Positions 8,871 to 17,028 of a stretch of 64,000 nt of DNA are shown here, in pieces (position 1 is the first letter of the stretch; every line of letters begins with the position of its first letter). The position numbers were made by a program, and so were the translations under genes. This stretch comes from Sulfurimonas sp. (GTDB lineage Bacteria; Campylobacterota; Campylobacteria; Campylobacterales; Sulfurimonadaceae). The stretch lies in NCBI GenBank assembly GCA_021732045.1, contig JAKFWK010000003.1:62001-126000 (forward strand). The letters are read 5' to 3'. Under the pieces are notes generated by a model. That model was not told the origin of the DNA, made no database searches, and saw only the letters and a list, made by a program, of their open reading frames with translations.

Positions 8871-10121
8871 ATGAAGGCAGATTTAATAGTAGGCATCCAG
8901 TGGGGCGATGAGGGGAAAGGTAAGATAGTTGATATGCTTGCTCAAAAGTATGATATGGTTTGCAGAAGTCAAGGTGGACACAATGCAGGACATACTATCT
9001 GGGTTGATGGCACAAGATACGCACTTCATCTTGTTCCATCAGGTGTATTAAATCCAAAAGCCATAAACATCATTGGAAATGGCGTTGTTTTATCTCCCTC
9101 TTCAATCATAAAAGAGATGGAGCAGTTCGAGAACCTTGAGGGTAGACTTTTTATCTCAGATAAAGCGCATCTGAACTTATCTTACCACTCTATGATAGAC
9201 CAAGCTCGCGAAAAACTAAAAGGCGACAAAGCTATTGGCACAACTGGAAAGGGAATCGGACCAGCGTACTCTGACAAGATAAACCGCATCGGAGTTAGAG
9301 TTGGCGAACTGTTAAATCCAAAAAAACTTTGTGATTCTATCTTAGAGTATTTTGAGCAAAACAGAGCAATTTTTGATGTTTTTGAGATAAAAACTCCAGA
9401 AAAAGAGGCTTTGTTGGTTGAGCTAGAGGGCTATAAAAACAAGCTTGCTCCATTTATAACAAACACAACAAATATGGTCTGGAAAGCGTTAGATGAAGAG
9501 AACAAAAAAGTTCTACTAGAAGGCGCGCAAGGGACAATGCTTGATATTGACCACGGAACATACCCGTTTGTGACATCAAGCTCTACAGTTAGTGCGGGTG
9601 CATGTACTGGTCTTGGTATAAATCCAAAAGATATAGGAAAAGTTACGGGAATCGTAAAAGCTTACTGTACTCGTGTTGGAAATGGACCTTTTCCTAGCGA
9701 GGATTTAGGTGAAGATGGTGAAGAGATTCGTAAAAAAGGTCATGAGTTTGGAACTACAACGGGAAGAGCTAGAAGATGCGGTTGGTTTGATGCCGTTGCT
9801 TGTAGATATGCAAGTCGCTTAAATGGTTGTGATGAACTAGCGCTTATGAAACTTGATGTTTTGGATGGCTTTAAAGAGATAAAAGTTTGTGTTGCCTATG
9901 AAGTTGACGGCAAAGAGATAGATTATCTACCAGAAAACTTAGATGATGTAAAACCTGTATATAAAACATTTAAGGGTTGGGATAAGTCTGTTGGCGTTAG
10001 GAGATTTGAGGATTTACCACTTGAGGCAAGAGAGTACATTAAGCACCTTGAAGAGATTACAAAAACGAAAGTTGGTATAATTTCTACTTCCCCAGAGAGA
10101 GCAGATACAATAGTGCTTTAA
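8871..10121 (+). CDS. purA: Adenylosuccinate synthetase
   Basis: Joins IMP and aspartate using GTP in the first committed step to AMP. The 416-residue protein has the diagnostic [12 protein letters not shown] loop at residues 10-21, GGHNAGHT (about 37), [10 protein letters not shown] (about 124), [23 protein letters not shown] (about 218) and [11 protein letters not shown] (about 295). Length and motif order are those of bacterial PurA. An AAGGGAAATA sequence precedes the ATG. A FliJ-like gene follows; purA followed by flagellar accessory genes and carA is the order I recall from Campylobacter jejuni. Confidence 0.97.
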   Translation: MKADLIVGIQWGDEGKGKIVDMLAQKYDMVCRSQGGHNAGHTIWVDGTRYALHLVPSGVLNPKAINIIGNGVVLSPSSIIKEMEQFENLEGRLFISDKAHLNLSYHSMIDQAREKLKGDKAIGTTGKGIGPAYSDKINRIGVRVGELLNPKKLCDSILEYFEQNRAIFDVFEIKTPEKEALLVELEGYKNKLAPFITNTTNMVWKALDEENKKVLLEGAQGTMLDIDHGTYPFVTSSSTVSAGACTGLGINPKDIGKVTGIVKAYCTRVGNGPFPSEDLGEDGEEIRKKGHEFGTTTGRARRCGWFDAVACRYASRLNGCDELALMKLDVLDGFKEIKVCVAYEVDGKEIDYLPENLDDVKPVYKTFKGWDKSVGVRRFEDLPLEAREYIKHLEEITKTKVGIISTSPERADTIVL

Positions 10122-10141
10122 ATTTTTAAAAGGATAGCTTT

Positions 10142-10561
10142 TTGAAAACTCGCTTTACTTCATTGGTTAAACTCAAAAAAAGTAGTATGCAAAAGAGCGA
10201 GCAGGCTATGCAACAAGCAAATACAAATCTAAACAGTGCTACTTCGGCACTTAAGGCGTCATATAAATCTCTTGATGAGATACAAACCCCACAAAGCGGA
10301 AAAATAGGCGATATCTTGGCTTCAAGAGTACTTTTTGGTTCACAAAGAGAGACGATTTTACATAACAAAAATTGGCTAGAGTTTGCAAAAGAGCAGATGT
10401 ATAAAGCAAAAGAGAGACTAAAGCTTGATATGATTGAGTATGAAAAATTTAACTATCTTGAACTTGAGGAGATAAAAAAAGAGCTCACAAGAAGAAAAAT
10501 AGCTGAAGCAAAAGATTTAGATGAGGTTGCACTCATGACATATAAAGGCGGAAACAGATAG
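10142..10561 (+). CDS. FliJ-like flagellar export accessory protein
   Basis: A 139-residue, almost entirely charged, heptad-patterned coiled-coil protein (KTRFTSLVKLKKSSMQKSEQ at the N-terminus). Flagellar FliJ proteins are small coiled coils of this length that link the ATPase ring to the export gate. The start is a TTG at 10142 with an AAGGA ribosome site seven bases upstream. The next gene begins on the last base of its stop codon. The assignment rests on coiled-coil form and on the conserved position after purA and before a MotE-like gene, so it is moderately sure. Confidence 0.65.
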   Translation: MKTRFTSLVKLKKSSMQKSEQAMQQANTNLNSATSALKASYKSLDEIQTPQSGKIGDILASRVLFGSQRETILHNKNWLEFAKEQMYKAKERLKLDMIEYEKFNYLELEEIKKELTRRKIAEAKDLDEVALMTYKGGNR

Positions 10562-11085
10562 TGAAATTACTATTATTAACAATTTTTATCATGGGCACAA
10601 TGAGCTCGCTTTGGGCAAAAGACAAACTGTTTGAGTGTACTGAAATTTTTAAAGCCAGAAAGAGTGAACTTCTTGTAGAGCTTGAGAGATTGGATGAGCA
10701 GAAGCAAGCAATAAGCTCACTAAAGAGCGCAACAGAAGATCTACTTAGAAAAAAAGAGACAAAAATATCTCAAGAAGATGAAGTTGTATCAAGAAAATTA
10801 GCAGAGGTAAAATCAAGAGAAGAGTCAACAAGAAGTATGCTAAAGAGAAACGAAGAGATTTTAAAAGAGATTAAGAGTAAAAAAATGAACAATATCACTC
10901 AGACATTCTCAAAAATGAAAGAAGCATCAGCCGCTAGAGTTCTTGAAAATATGGAGCCACAGGACGCAGCAGAGATAATGGCGCTACTTAATCCTAAAGC
11001 AGTTGGAAAAATTTTAACTAAAATGGATCCGAAAAAAGCTTCTAGTCTTACGCTGATATTATCAAGAATACCTCAAAATAACTAA
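10561..11085 (+). CDS. MotE/MgtE-N-type periplasmic protein, flagellar stator-associated
   Basis: A 174-residue protein with a signal peptide (about residues 1-19, ending in LWA), a long coiled coil (about 25-115) and a C-terminal MgtE_N-like motif (AARVLENMEPQDAAEIMALLNPKAVGKILTKMDP). Proteins of this make-up include MotE, which supports the flagellar motor or stator. The GTG start shares one base with the preceding stop (TAGTG), so translation is coupled to the FliJ-like gene. The role in motility is inferred from domain and neighbour. Confidence 0.72.
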   Translation: MKLLLLTIFIMGTMSSLWAKDKLFECTEIFKARKSELLVELERLDEQKQAISSLKSATEDLLRKKETKISQEDEVVSRKLAEVKSREESTRSMLKRNEEILKEIKSKKMNNITQTFSKMKEASAARVLENMEPQDAAEIMALLNPKAVGKILTKMDPKKASSLTLILSRIPQNN

Positions 11086-11183
11086 TACGCAGAAGAATTT
11101 AGAGTAATTTTTACTATAAAAGCATTCTGTTCTAATCATAAACTAACCTTAGTTATTGTAAAATCACAAAATTTATTTTAGTA

Positions 11184-11223
11184 CTAAGCCAAACTAACAA
11201 CAGTTAGTGTAACTTAGTATAAT
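11184..11223 (+). promoter_or_regulatory. Promoter with nested palindrome ahead of DUF507-carA
   Basis: TATAAT at 11218-11223 lies 11 bases before the ATG at 11235. Just upstream is a nested inverted repeat: CTAAG (11184) with CTTAG (11213), enclosing ACTAAC-AACA-GTTAGT (11193-11208). The palindrome occupies the -35 region, so it could be an operator. The predicted RNA start gives an extremely short leader. Confidence 0.4.
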
Positions 11224-11234
11224 CAAGGTCAATA

Positions 11235-11786
11235 ATGAAAATATCACCAAAAACTATACCTCATATATCAAACAAAATTGCAATTGACTTAAATAAAAGT
11301 GGTGTTGTTACAATGACAAAAGGTCTTGAGCCAGTGGCGTATGAAGCAGAAAAAGTCTTAACCGCAAATATAATCCAAGAGATGGCATTAGAAGAGAAAG
11401 TAAACCAAATTTGTGATGAAAATGAAGAGGCGATAGAGTTTAATCTTGTTGATGAGAGACAACTGTTCTTTATGATCAAGAAAAAACTTGCTCCAGAGTT
11501 TGGCATTATATTGAACTACGAAGAGCGATATTCAGATTTGTCTCATAAAATATTAGATGAGCTTTATGAAGAGGATTTGATTCACTTTGATGTAACAGAA
11601 AATCGCATAAAAAATATTATCTATAACTCAATAACATCATTTATAAAAGAAGCTTCGGAGCTAGATGGCTTTATTATGGACAAAATCAAAACATACAAAA
11701 AAAGATATGTTCCTGGAACGGATGAGTTCGAAATTTTATATGAAAAACTATATAAAGAAGAGTTAACAAAAAGAGGATTGGAGTAA
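11235..11786 (+). CDS. DUF507 family protein
   Basis: A 183-residue acidic, helical-looking protein (KISPKTIPHISNKIAIDL at the N-terminus; LVDERQLFFMIKKKLAPEFG in the middle; YEKLYKEELTKRG at the end). It corresponds to the DUF507 family, whose members in this class lie between flagellar/purA genes and carA; the molecular function is not known. carA starts three bases after its stop, so both are probably on one mRNA. Confidence 0.75.
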   Translation: MKISPKTIPHISNKIAIDLNKSGVVTMTKGLEPVAYEAEKVLTANIIQEMALEEKVNQICDENEEAIEFNLVDERQLFFMIKKKLAPEFGIILNYEERYSDLSHKILDELYEEDLIHFDVTENRIKNIIYNSITSFIKEASELDGFIMDKIKTYKKRYVPGTDEFEILYEKLYKEELTKRGLE

Positions 11787-11789
11787 AGG

Positions 11790-12929
11790 ATGAGTTTAGC
11801 TACAACAAAAGCATGGATATATCTTGAAAATGGAACTTTTTTAGAGGCGAAGAGCTTTGGTGCAGATAGTACTGTTGTTGGAGAGATAGTTTTTAACACT
11901 TCAATGAGCGGATATCAAGAAGTTATGTCTGATCCATCTTATGCCGGTCAATTTGTAACTTTTACAGCTCCAGAGATAGGAAATGTTGGTGTAAACTCTC
12001 AAGATATGGAGAGTAGATCTGCTCATGCTAAGGGAATGCTTGTTAGAAAATATCAAGACAGATACTCTAATTTTAGAGCAGAAGGCTCGCTTAGTAATTT
12101 TCTAAAAGAGCAAAATATCATGGGAATATGTGATATTGACACAAGATTTTTAACTAAGATAATAAGAAAAGAGGGAGCTATGATGATGATAGCTTCAACT
12201 AAGATTAGTGATAAAAATGAGCTAAAGAAGATTTTAGAGAACTCACCTAGAATAGAAGATGTAAACTATATAGAAGAAGTTAGTACGAAAGTCGCATATA
12301 AGCATACTCAATCAACATATAGTGATCGTGAATTTGCTTACGAGAGTGCGCCAACACCAGAAGCAAATGTTGTAGTGCTTGATTTTGGAGTAAAAGCTAA
12401 TATCTTAAATGAGCTCGTTAGTGCAAAGATGGGTGTTGAGGTTGTTCCAAATAGTTTTAGTGCAGATGCTTTGATAGAGAGGTATAATAAAAAAGAGATA
12501 GATGGAGTATTTTTATCAAACGGACCTGGTGACCCATTGGTGTTAAAAAAAGAGCAAGAGCAGATAAAAAAATTGATAGCTGCTAAAATTCCTATGTTTG
12601 GTATATGTTTAGGGCACCAACTTCTTTCTATCTCTCATGGATATGATACATATAAGCTGAAGTTTGGTCATCACGGCGGAAACCATCCTGTTAAAAATGT
12701 TAAAACTGGATTAGTTGAGATTACTGCTCAAAATCATAACTACAATGTTCCTCAAAATATTATCGAGGTTGCAGAAGTCACACATGTGAACCTCTTTGAT
12801 AACACAATAGAAGGATTAAAATATAATAATTCTCCAATATTCTCGGTTCAACACCATCCAGAAGCTAGTCCTGGACCAAAAGAGAGTAGATATATCTTCA
12901 ATGAGTTTTTATCTTTAATAAAAAGATAA
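11790..12929 (+). CDS. carA: Carbamoyl-phosphate synthase small subunit
   Basis: Glutamine amidotransferase subunit that supplies ammonia for carbamoyl phosphate, precursor of arginine and pyrimidines. The 379-residue protein begins AWIYLENGTFLEAKSFG, has the CarA-specific GEIVFNTSMSGYQE (about residue 31), and a class I amidotransferase domain: SNGPGDP (about 244), nucleophile Cys in FGICLGHQLLS (about 271), and the His-x-Glu pair in HHPEASPGP (about 352). The start overlaps an AAAGG ribosome site and couples to the DUF507 gene. carB is not adjacent. Confidence 0.96.
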   Translation: MSLATTKAWIYLENGTFLEAKSFGADSTVVGEIVFNTSMSGYQEVMSDPSYAGQFVTFTAPEIGNVGVNSQDMESRSAHAKGMLVRKYQDRYSNFRAEGSLSNFLKEQNIMGICDIDTRFLTKIIRKEGAMMMIASTKISDKNELKKILENSPRIEDVNYIEEVSTKVAYKHTQSTYSDREFAYESAPTPEANVVVLDFGVKANILNELVSAKMGVEVVPNSFSADALIERYNKKEIDGVFLSNGPGDPLVLKKEQEQIKKLIAAKIPMFGICLGHQLLSISHGYDTYKLKFGHHGGNHPVKNVKTGLVEITAQNHNYNVPQNIIEVAEVTHVNLFDNTIEGLKYNNSPIFSVQHHPEASPGPKESRYIFNEFLSLIKR

Positions 12930-13044
12930 AAACCACCACCTTTTTAACTATCTATTAATCTTATCCTTTCAAAGTTTACTTTACCTAGAGCATCAATAAA
13001 TCACAAATATAGTATTTAACATAAAGCAAAAAATTGTTAATTTA

Positions 13045-13063
13045 TTGTTAATAAAATTAACAA
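13045..13063. repeat. Perfect 8-3-8 inverted repeat, candidate operator
   Basis: TTGTTAATAAAATTAACAA: the two 8-base arms are exact reverse complements around AAA. A direct copy of the left arm lies 11 bases upstream (13034-13041). It does not match the classical FNR half-sites TTGAT/ATCAA. It resembles the GTTAA/TTAAC arrangement used by some CRP/FNR-family regulators but in inverted order. Confidence 0.45.
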
Positions 13064-13200
13064 ACCCATATATTTTCTTAATTTTGTCATAAAAATGTCA
13101 TTAATTAAGAATCGTTAAATATTTATACTGTTAATATATTATTGTTGATTGGTTTATAGAGTTCTTTTGTAGCCCCACGTTTCATTTCCACAAGGCTTAG

Positions 13201-13260
13201 ATGGTGCTATTTCAAAACTTTAGCATTTTTGCATATTGGCTTATAGTGGTAGTTGCATAG
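13201..13260 (+). CDS. Candidate 19-residue hydrophobic leader peptide before ccoN
   Basis: ATG with an AAGG ribosome site five bases upstream encodes MVLFQNFSIFAYWLIVVVA, then TAG. The peptide is almost wholly hydrophobic and could span a membrane or act as a leader peptide. It lies inside the ccoN leader, 66 bases before the ccoN start. Short ORFs arise by chance in AT-rich DNA, so this is only a candidate. Confidence 0.25.
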   Translation: MVLFQNFSIFAYWLIVVVA

Positions 13261-13326
13261 CTTGAGTTTATGAAAGAAATCTACTAAATTAAACAAAATC
13301 GTTTTAAATTTTTAAGGAGTCTATAT

Positions 13327-14820
13327 ATGGTTAATCGTCCATTAGAGTACGACTATACAGTTGCAAAGATGTTTATGCTTACAACTGTTGTTTTAGGTAT
13401 TGTCGGTATGCTCATTGGTGTAATCCTAGCATTTGAGTTAGCTTTTCCTGGAATTAATTTAATCCTAGGCGATAAATTAGCAGAATACACGAATTTCAGC
13501 CGTCTTCGTCCGCTTCATACTGACGCAGTTATATTTGGTTTTACGCTGAGTGGTGTTTTTGCTACTTGGTATTATGTCGGTCAAAGGGTGCTAAAAGTAT
13601 CAATGGCTGAATCAAAATTATTAATGTCTGTAGGTAAATTACACTTCTGGCTCTATATAGTAGTTGTTGCAGCAGCAGTTTTTTCACTCTTTGCTGGTGT
13701 TACAACTTCAAAAGAGTATGCTGAATTTGAGTGGCCAATTGACATTGGTGTCGTTGTTGTTTGGGTGCTATTTGGAGTAAGTATGTTTGGTCTTATCGGT
13801 ATTCGCCGTGAGAAATCATTATACATCTCTGTTTGGTACTATATAGCTACATTCTTGGGTATAGCGATGCTTTATCTCTTTAATAATATGGAAATTCCGA
13901 CAATGTTAGCAACATCTCCAGCTGGAGAGACGGGTATAGGTAGTTGGTATCATTCGGTTTCTATGTATTCAGGTACAAATGATGCACTGGTTCAGTGGTG
14001 GTATGGGCATAATGCAGTTGCATTTGGTTTTACTGTTCCTATTGTTGCTATGATTTACTACTTTTTACCAAAAGAGTCAGGTCAAGCAATCTACTCATAT
14101 AAACTCTCACTTTTATCTTTCTGGGGTCTAATGTTTGTTTATTTATGGGCTGGTGGGCACCACTTGCTCTATTCAACTGTTCCTGATTGGATGCAGACAA
14201 TGGCTTCCGTGTTTTCTGTTATATTGATTTTGCCATCTTGGGGTTCAGCTATAAATATGCTTCTTACAATGAAAGGTCAATGGCAACAAGTTGCTGCATC
14301 TCCACTAATTAAGTTTATGGTGCTTGCTTCAACTTTCTACATGTTCTCTACATTAGAGGGCCCTATTCAGGCTATTAAGTCAGTTAATGCAATAGCACAC
14401 TTTACGGATTGGATTGTTGGACATGTTCATGATGGTGTTCTTGGATGGGTTGGCTTTATGATTATGTCTGCGCTATTTCATATGGCTCCTAGAGTTTTCA
14501 AGAGAGAGTTATACTCTAAATCATTAATGGCTACACAGTTCTGGATACAGACTTTGGGTGTTATTCTCTACTTTACATCTATGTGGATTTCAGGAATTAC
14601 TCAAGGTATGATGTGGCGTGCACATGATGAGTTTGGGAATTTAGCTTATTCGTTTATTGATACTGTAACCGTTTTACATCCATACTATGTTATTCGTGGT
14701 GTTGGTGGTCTATTATACTTGATAGGTTTTTTAATGTTTGCTTATAATATTTACAAAACAATGTCTTCTCGCCCTGTTGAAGAGAGAGAACTTCAAAATG
14801 CTACGCCTATGGGCGCTTAA
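13327..14820 (+). CDS. ccoN: cbb3-type cytochrome c oxidase subunit I
   Basis: Catalytic subunit of the high-affinity terminal oxidase that reduces O2 in the inner membrane. It is a 497-residue, about 12-span protein. RPLHTDAVIFGF (about residue 60) and WWYGHNAVAFGF (about 222) carry haem-ligand histidines, GGHHLLYS (about 275) carries the CuB histidine pair, and HFTDWIVGHVHDG (about 358) carries the remaining haem b and b3 ligands. The ribosome site AAGGAG lies upstream of the ATG. ccoO, ccoQ and ccoP follow with short gaps. Confidence 0.97.
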   Translation: MVNRPLEYDYTVAKMFMLTTVVLGIVGMLIGVILAFELAFPGINLILGDKLAEYTNFSRLRPLHTDAVIFGFTLSGVFATWYYVGQRVLKVSMAESKLLMSVGKLHFWLYIVVVAAAVFSLFAGVTTSKEYAEFEWPIDIGVVVVWVLFGVSMFGLIGIRREKSLYISVWYYIATFLGIAMLYLFNNMEIPTMLATSPAGETGIGSWYHSVSMYSGTNDALVQWWYGHNAVAFGFTVPIVAMIYYFLPKESGQAIYSYKLSLLSFWGLMFVYLWAGGHHLLYSTVPDWMQTMASVFSVILILPSWGSAINMLLTMKGQWQQVAASPLIKFMVLASTFYMFSTLEGPIQAIKSVNAIAHFTDWIVGHVHDGVLGWVGFMIMSALFHMAPRVFKRELYSKSLMATQFWIQTLGVILYFTSMWISGITQGMMWRAHDEFGNLAYSFIDTVTVLHPYYVIRGVGGLLYLIGFLMFAYNIYKTMSSRPVEERELQNATPMGA

Positions 14821-14835
14821 TAGAAAGGATAAAAT

Positions 14836-15528
14836 ATGTTTCATTGGTTAGAAAAACATCCGTTCTTTTTTGCGGTAGGTGTGTTTTTGGTAATTGCGTT
14901 TGCTGGTCTGATAGAGATTCTTCCGAACTTTGCTCAAGCTTCTCGTCCTGTGATTGGTACTGCTCCATACTCTACTTTAGAGTTGACAGGTCGTCATATT
15001 TATATTAAAAATAGTTGTAATGCTTGTCATTCACAATTAGTTCGCCCATTTAAATCAGAGACTGATCGTTATGGTCACTACTCTTTAAGTGGTGAGTATG
15101 CATATGACCGCCCATTCCTGTGGGGTTCAAAAAGAACTGGTCCAGATTTGATGCGCGTTGGTAACTATAGAACTACTGACTGGCATGAAAATCACATGAA
15201 GGAGCCATCGGCTGTTGTTCCTAGCTCTATAATGCCTGCATATCGCTGGTTATTTACAAACAAAAGTGATATAGAGACTGCCTATGCTGAGCAACTAACA
15301 GTAGCAAAAAACTTTGGTGTTCCTTATAACAAGCCAGTTTCTATGAAAGATGGTTCTAGTAAGACTGTTAAAATGGGTGCGAGTGTTGCAGAGGCAAAGT
15401 CAATTGCTTTAGAAGAAGCAAAAGTAATTGCAGCTGATATGAGAGACCAAGATGTTAAAGATGCTGTTGCAAATGGTCAAATCCCTGAGATAGTAGCCCT
15501 TATAGCATACTTAAATAGTCTAAAGTAG
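14836..15528 (+). CDS. ccoO: cbb3-type cytochrome c oxidase subunit II (monohaem cytochrome c)
   Basis: Membrane-anchored cytochrome c that passes electrons to CcoN. The 230-residue protein has one N-terminal span (about residues 10-30), a single c-haem site CNACH at about residue 61, PYSTLELTGRHIYIKN before it, and a methionine ligand candidate in SIMPAYRWLF (about 133). AAAGGATAAAAT gives the ribosome site. It lies 15 bases after ccoN. Confidence 0.96.
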   Translation: MFHWLEKHPFFFAVGVFLVIAFAGLIEILPNFAQASRPVIGTAPYSTLELTGRHIYIKNSCNACHSQLVRPFKSETDRYGHYSLSGEYAYDRPFLWGSKRTGPDLMRVGNYRTTDWHENHMKEPSAVVPSSIMPAYRWLFTNKSDIETAYAEQLTVAKNFGVPYNKPVSMKDGSSKTVKMGASVAEAKSIALEEAKVIAADMRDQDVKDAVANGQIPEIVALIAYLNSLK

Positions 15529-15537
15529 AGGTCGAAA

Positions 15538-15762
15538 GTGGATATTGCTCAACTTCAAGCTTACGGGTATTTTGTACTGATAACGCTACTTGTTCTAGTG
15601 CTTTATGGATATATATATCATCTATATAGCAAAAGGAAAGATGCTGACGGGGTTGATTATGAGAGTTATAGCAATATGGCACTAAAAGATGATATAGAAG
15701 ATGCTCTAGTATCTGCTATACCTGACGAAAATGTACCTCTTGAGGGTACAAAGAAAAAATAG
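15538..15762 (+). CDS. ccoQ: cbb3-type cytochrome c oxidase subunit CcoQ
   Basis: A 74-residue protein with one membrane span (about residues 11-29) followed by YSKRK and an acidic tail. This is the size, topology and operon position (between ccoO and ccoP) expected of CcoQ, which stabilises the oxidase complex. The start is GTG with AGAGG about seven bases upstream. Confidence 0.85.
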   Translation: MDIAQLQAYGYFVLITLLVLVLYGYIYHLYSKRKDADGVDYESYSNMALKDDIEDALVSAIPDENVPLEGTKKK

Positions 15763-15771
15763 GAGAGATAT

Positions 15772-16698
15772 ATGAATAAGCTTTATCTTGGGGGAGTCAT
15801 TTTTGCAGCGTTTATGTTACTTTTTACATATCTGTCTGTTTCGAGTTCACATGGCGGTTTTAATGGCGATATAGTCAATATGCTTGCAGTTACAGGCGCT
15901 ATTGCTCTTGTTATGATTTCAGCATTTGTTGTAATTAAGTATGTTCGTCAAATGCAAACAGACAAAGCAAGCGGTGACCTTGCAGATGAGAATTGGGATG
16001 GCATAGGCGAGTTTAAAAACAGTTTACCTACTGGTTGGGCTGTTATGTTTTTACTTACGATGACTTGGGGTATGTGGTATCTTACTGTTGGTTATCCAGT
16101 AAATTCATATTCACAAATTGGTGAGTACAACGAAGATACAAAAGTTCATAATGAGAAATTTGAAGCACAGTATAAAGATATAACTGGCAAAAAATTAGTT
16201 GATATGGGCGAGTCGGTATTTATTGCTGAGTGTAAAGTATGCCATGGTCTAAAAGCCGATGGAATTGGTGGTAGAGCAGCTGACTTAAACCATAGAATCG
16301 CAGCAGCTTCTGTTAAGCATGTTCTTCAAAATGGCTCAAATAACCAGCTCCTTGGTATGGAGATGCCGATGCCTGATCGTAATGGCTTGATTAACGCTAC
16401 TACTAGTATGCCAATCACAGATGCAGAAATAGAAGCTCTTGCTACATATGTTTCAAAAGGATTAACTGGCACTGTGGGTGCTGATGTGTTCGCTGCAACT
16501 TGTGTTATGTGTCATGGTGCTGATGGCAAAGGCGTAGATAGTATGGGGCCAAACCTTAAAGAGTTTAATACTACGCTTGTAACAAATATCCTTAGTCATG
16601 GTAAAAAAGGTAGCATTGGTACAATGCCTAAGTTTGATAGACTTAATGCTAAACAAAAAGAAGCTGTTAGTGCATATATCACTAGCTTAAGTAAATAA
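15772..16698 (+). CDS. ccoP: cbb3-type cytochrome c oxidase subunit III (dihaem cytochrome c)
   Basis: Dihaem c subunit that accepts electrons from soluble cytochrome c. The 308-residue protein has two N-terminal hydrophobic segments (about residues 5-22 and 34-56), a further span around 85-105 (GWAVMFLLTMTWGMWYLTVG), and two c-type haem motifs, CKVCH (about 152) and CVMCH (about 244). EMPMPDRNGLI and GTMPKFDRL supply methionine ligand candidates. An AGGAGAGATAT ribosome site precedes the ATG. Confidence 0.96.
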   Translation: MNKLYLGGVIFAAFMLLFTYLSVSSSHGGFNGDIVNMLAVTGAIALVMISAFVVIKYVRQMQTDKASGDLADENWDGIGEFKNSLPTGWAVMFLLTMTWGMWYLTVGYPVNSYSQIGEYNEDTKVHNEKFEAQYKDITGKKLVDMGESVFIAECKVCHGLKADGIGGRAADLNHRIAAASVKHVLQNGSNNQLLGMEMPMPDRNGLINATTSMPITDAEIEALATYVSKGLTGTVGADVFAATCVMCHGADGKGVDSMGPNLKEFNTTLVTNILSHGKKGSIGTMPKFDRLNAKQKEAVSAYITSLSK

Positions 16699-16708
16699 GG
16701 AGTTAGAT

Positions 16709-16930
16709 ATGAATGAAAATAGAAGTATATTTGCTCTTGATGGTATAACTGGTATGTTGATTGCAACACTTTTACTACTCACTATCTTGACTGTACTTAC
16801 GGTTTGGAATATGGGTGTGCAAAAAACAAATGCTACAAATTACTATGATGTCAAAGATGAGCAATCAATTAAAATGTTTAGCAAAGATAATGGTAGTCAT
16901 ATAGTAGACGCGCCACAAGGAGCTAAATAA
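16709..16930 (+). CDS. DUF4006 family membrane protein
   Basis: A 73-residue protein with one membrane span (about residues 11-33) and the N-terminal RSIFALDGITGMLIAT that marks DUF4006, a small family found downstream of ccoNOQP in this class. It probably assists or regulates oxidase assembly; the mechanism is unknown. AAGGAG precedes the ATG. Its stop shares one base with the start of the next mini-gene. Confidence 0.85.
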   Translation: MNENRSIFALDGITGMLIATLLLLTILTVLTVWNMGVQKTNATNYYDVKDEQSIKMFSKDNGSHIVDAPQGAK

Positions 16931-17019
16931 TGGAAAAGATAATTACATGGGGATTGATTCTTATGGCAATTTATACGATTTATGCAGTTGTAACGCCAAA
17001 TCACTTATTTGTCGGCTAG
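16930..17019 (+). CDS. 29-residue single-span membrane peptide in the oxidase operon
   Basis: An ATG that overlaps the stop of the DUF4006 gene (TAATG) opens a 29-codon frame ending in TAG. It starts MEKIITWGLILMA and ends TPNHLFVG; the middle is one continuous hydrophobic stretch with three aromatic residues. AGGAGC lies about eight bases upstream. Coupled start, ribosome site and membrane-helix composition support a real gene, similar to other mini-subunits near haem-copper oxidases. Its role is inference. Confidence 0.6.
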   Translation: MEKIITWGLILMAIYTIYAVVTPNHLFVG

Positions 17020-17028
17020 GGAATCCAA

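Larger units (their letters stand above)
12930..13326 (+). promoter_or_regulatory. Long regulatory region and leader upstream of the cbb3 oxidase operon
   Basis: A 397-base stretch without a large gene, much more AT-rich than its neighbours in its first half. It holds TTGTTAAT repeated directly at 13034 and 13045, the second copy forming a perfect 8-3-8 palindrome with ATTAACAA (13045-13063). A run of AT-rich possible -10 boxes follows around 13120-13145, then a leader of about 180 bases containing a 19-codon ORF (13201-13260). AAGGAG precedes ccoN. The palindrome is a good candidate operator for oxygen or redox control, but its regulator is unknown. Confidence 0.5.
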
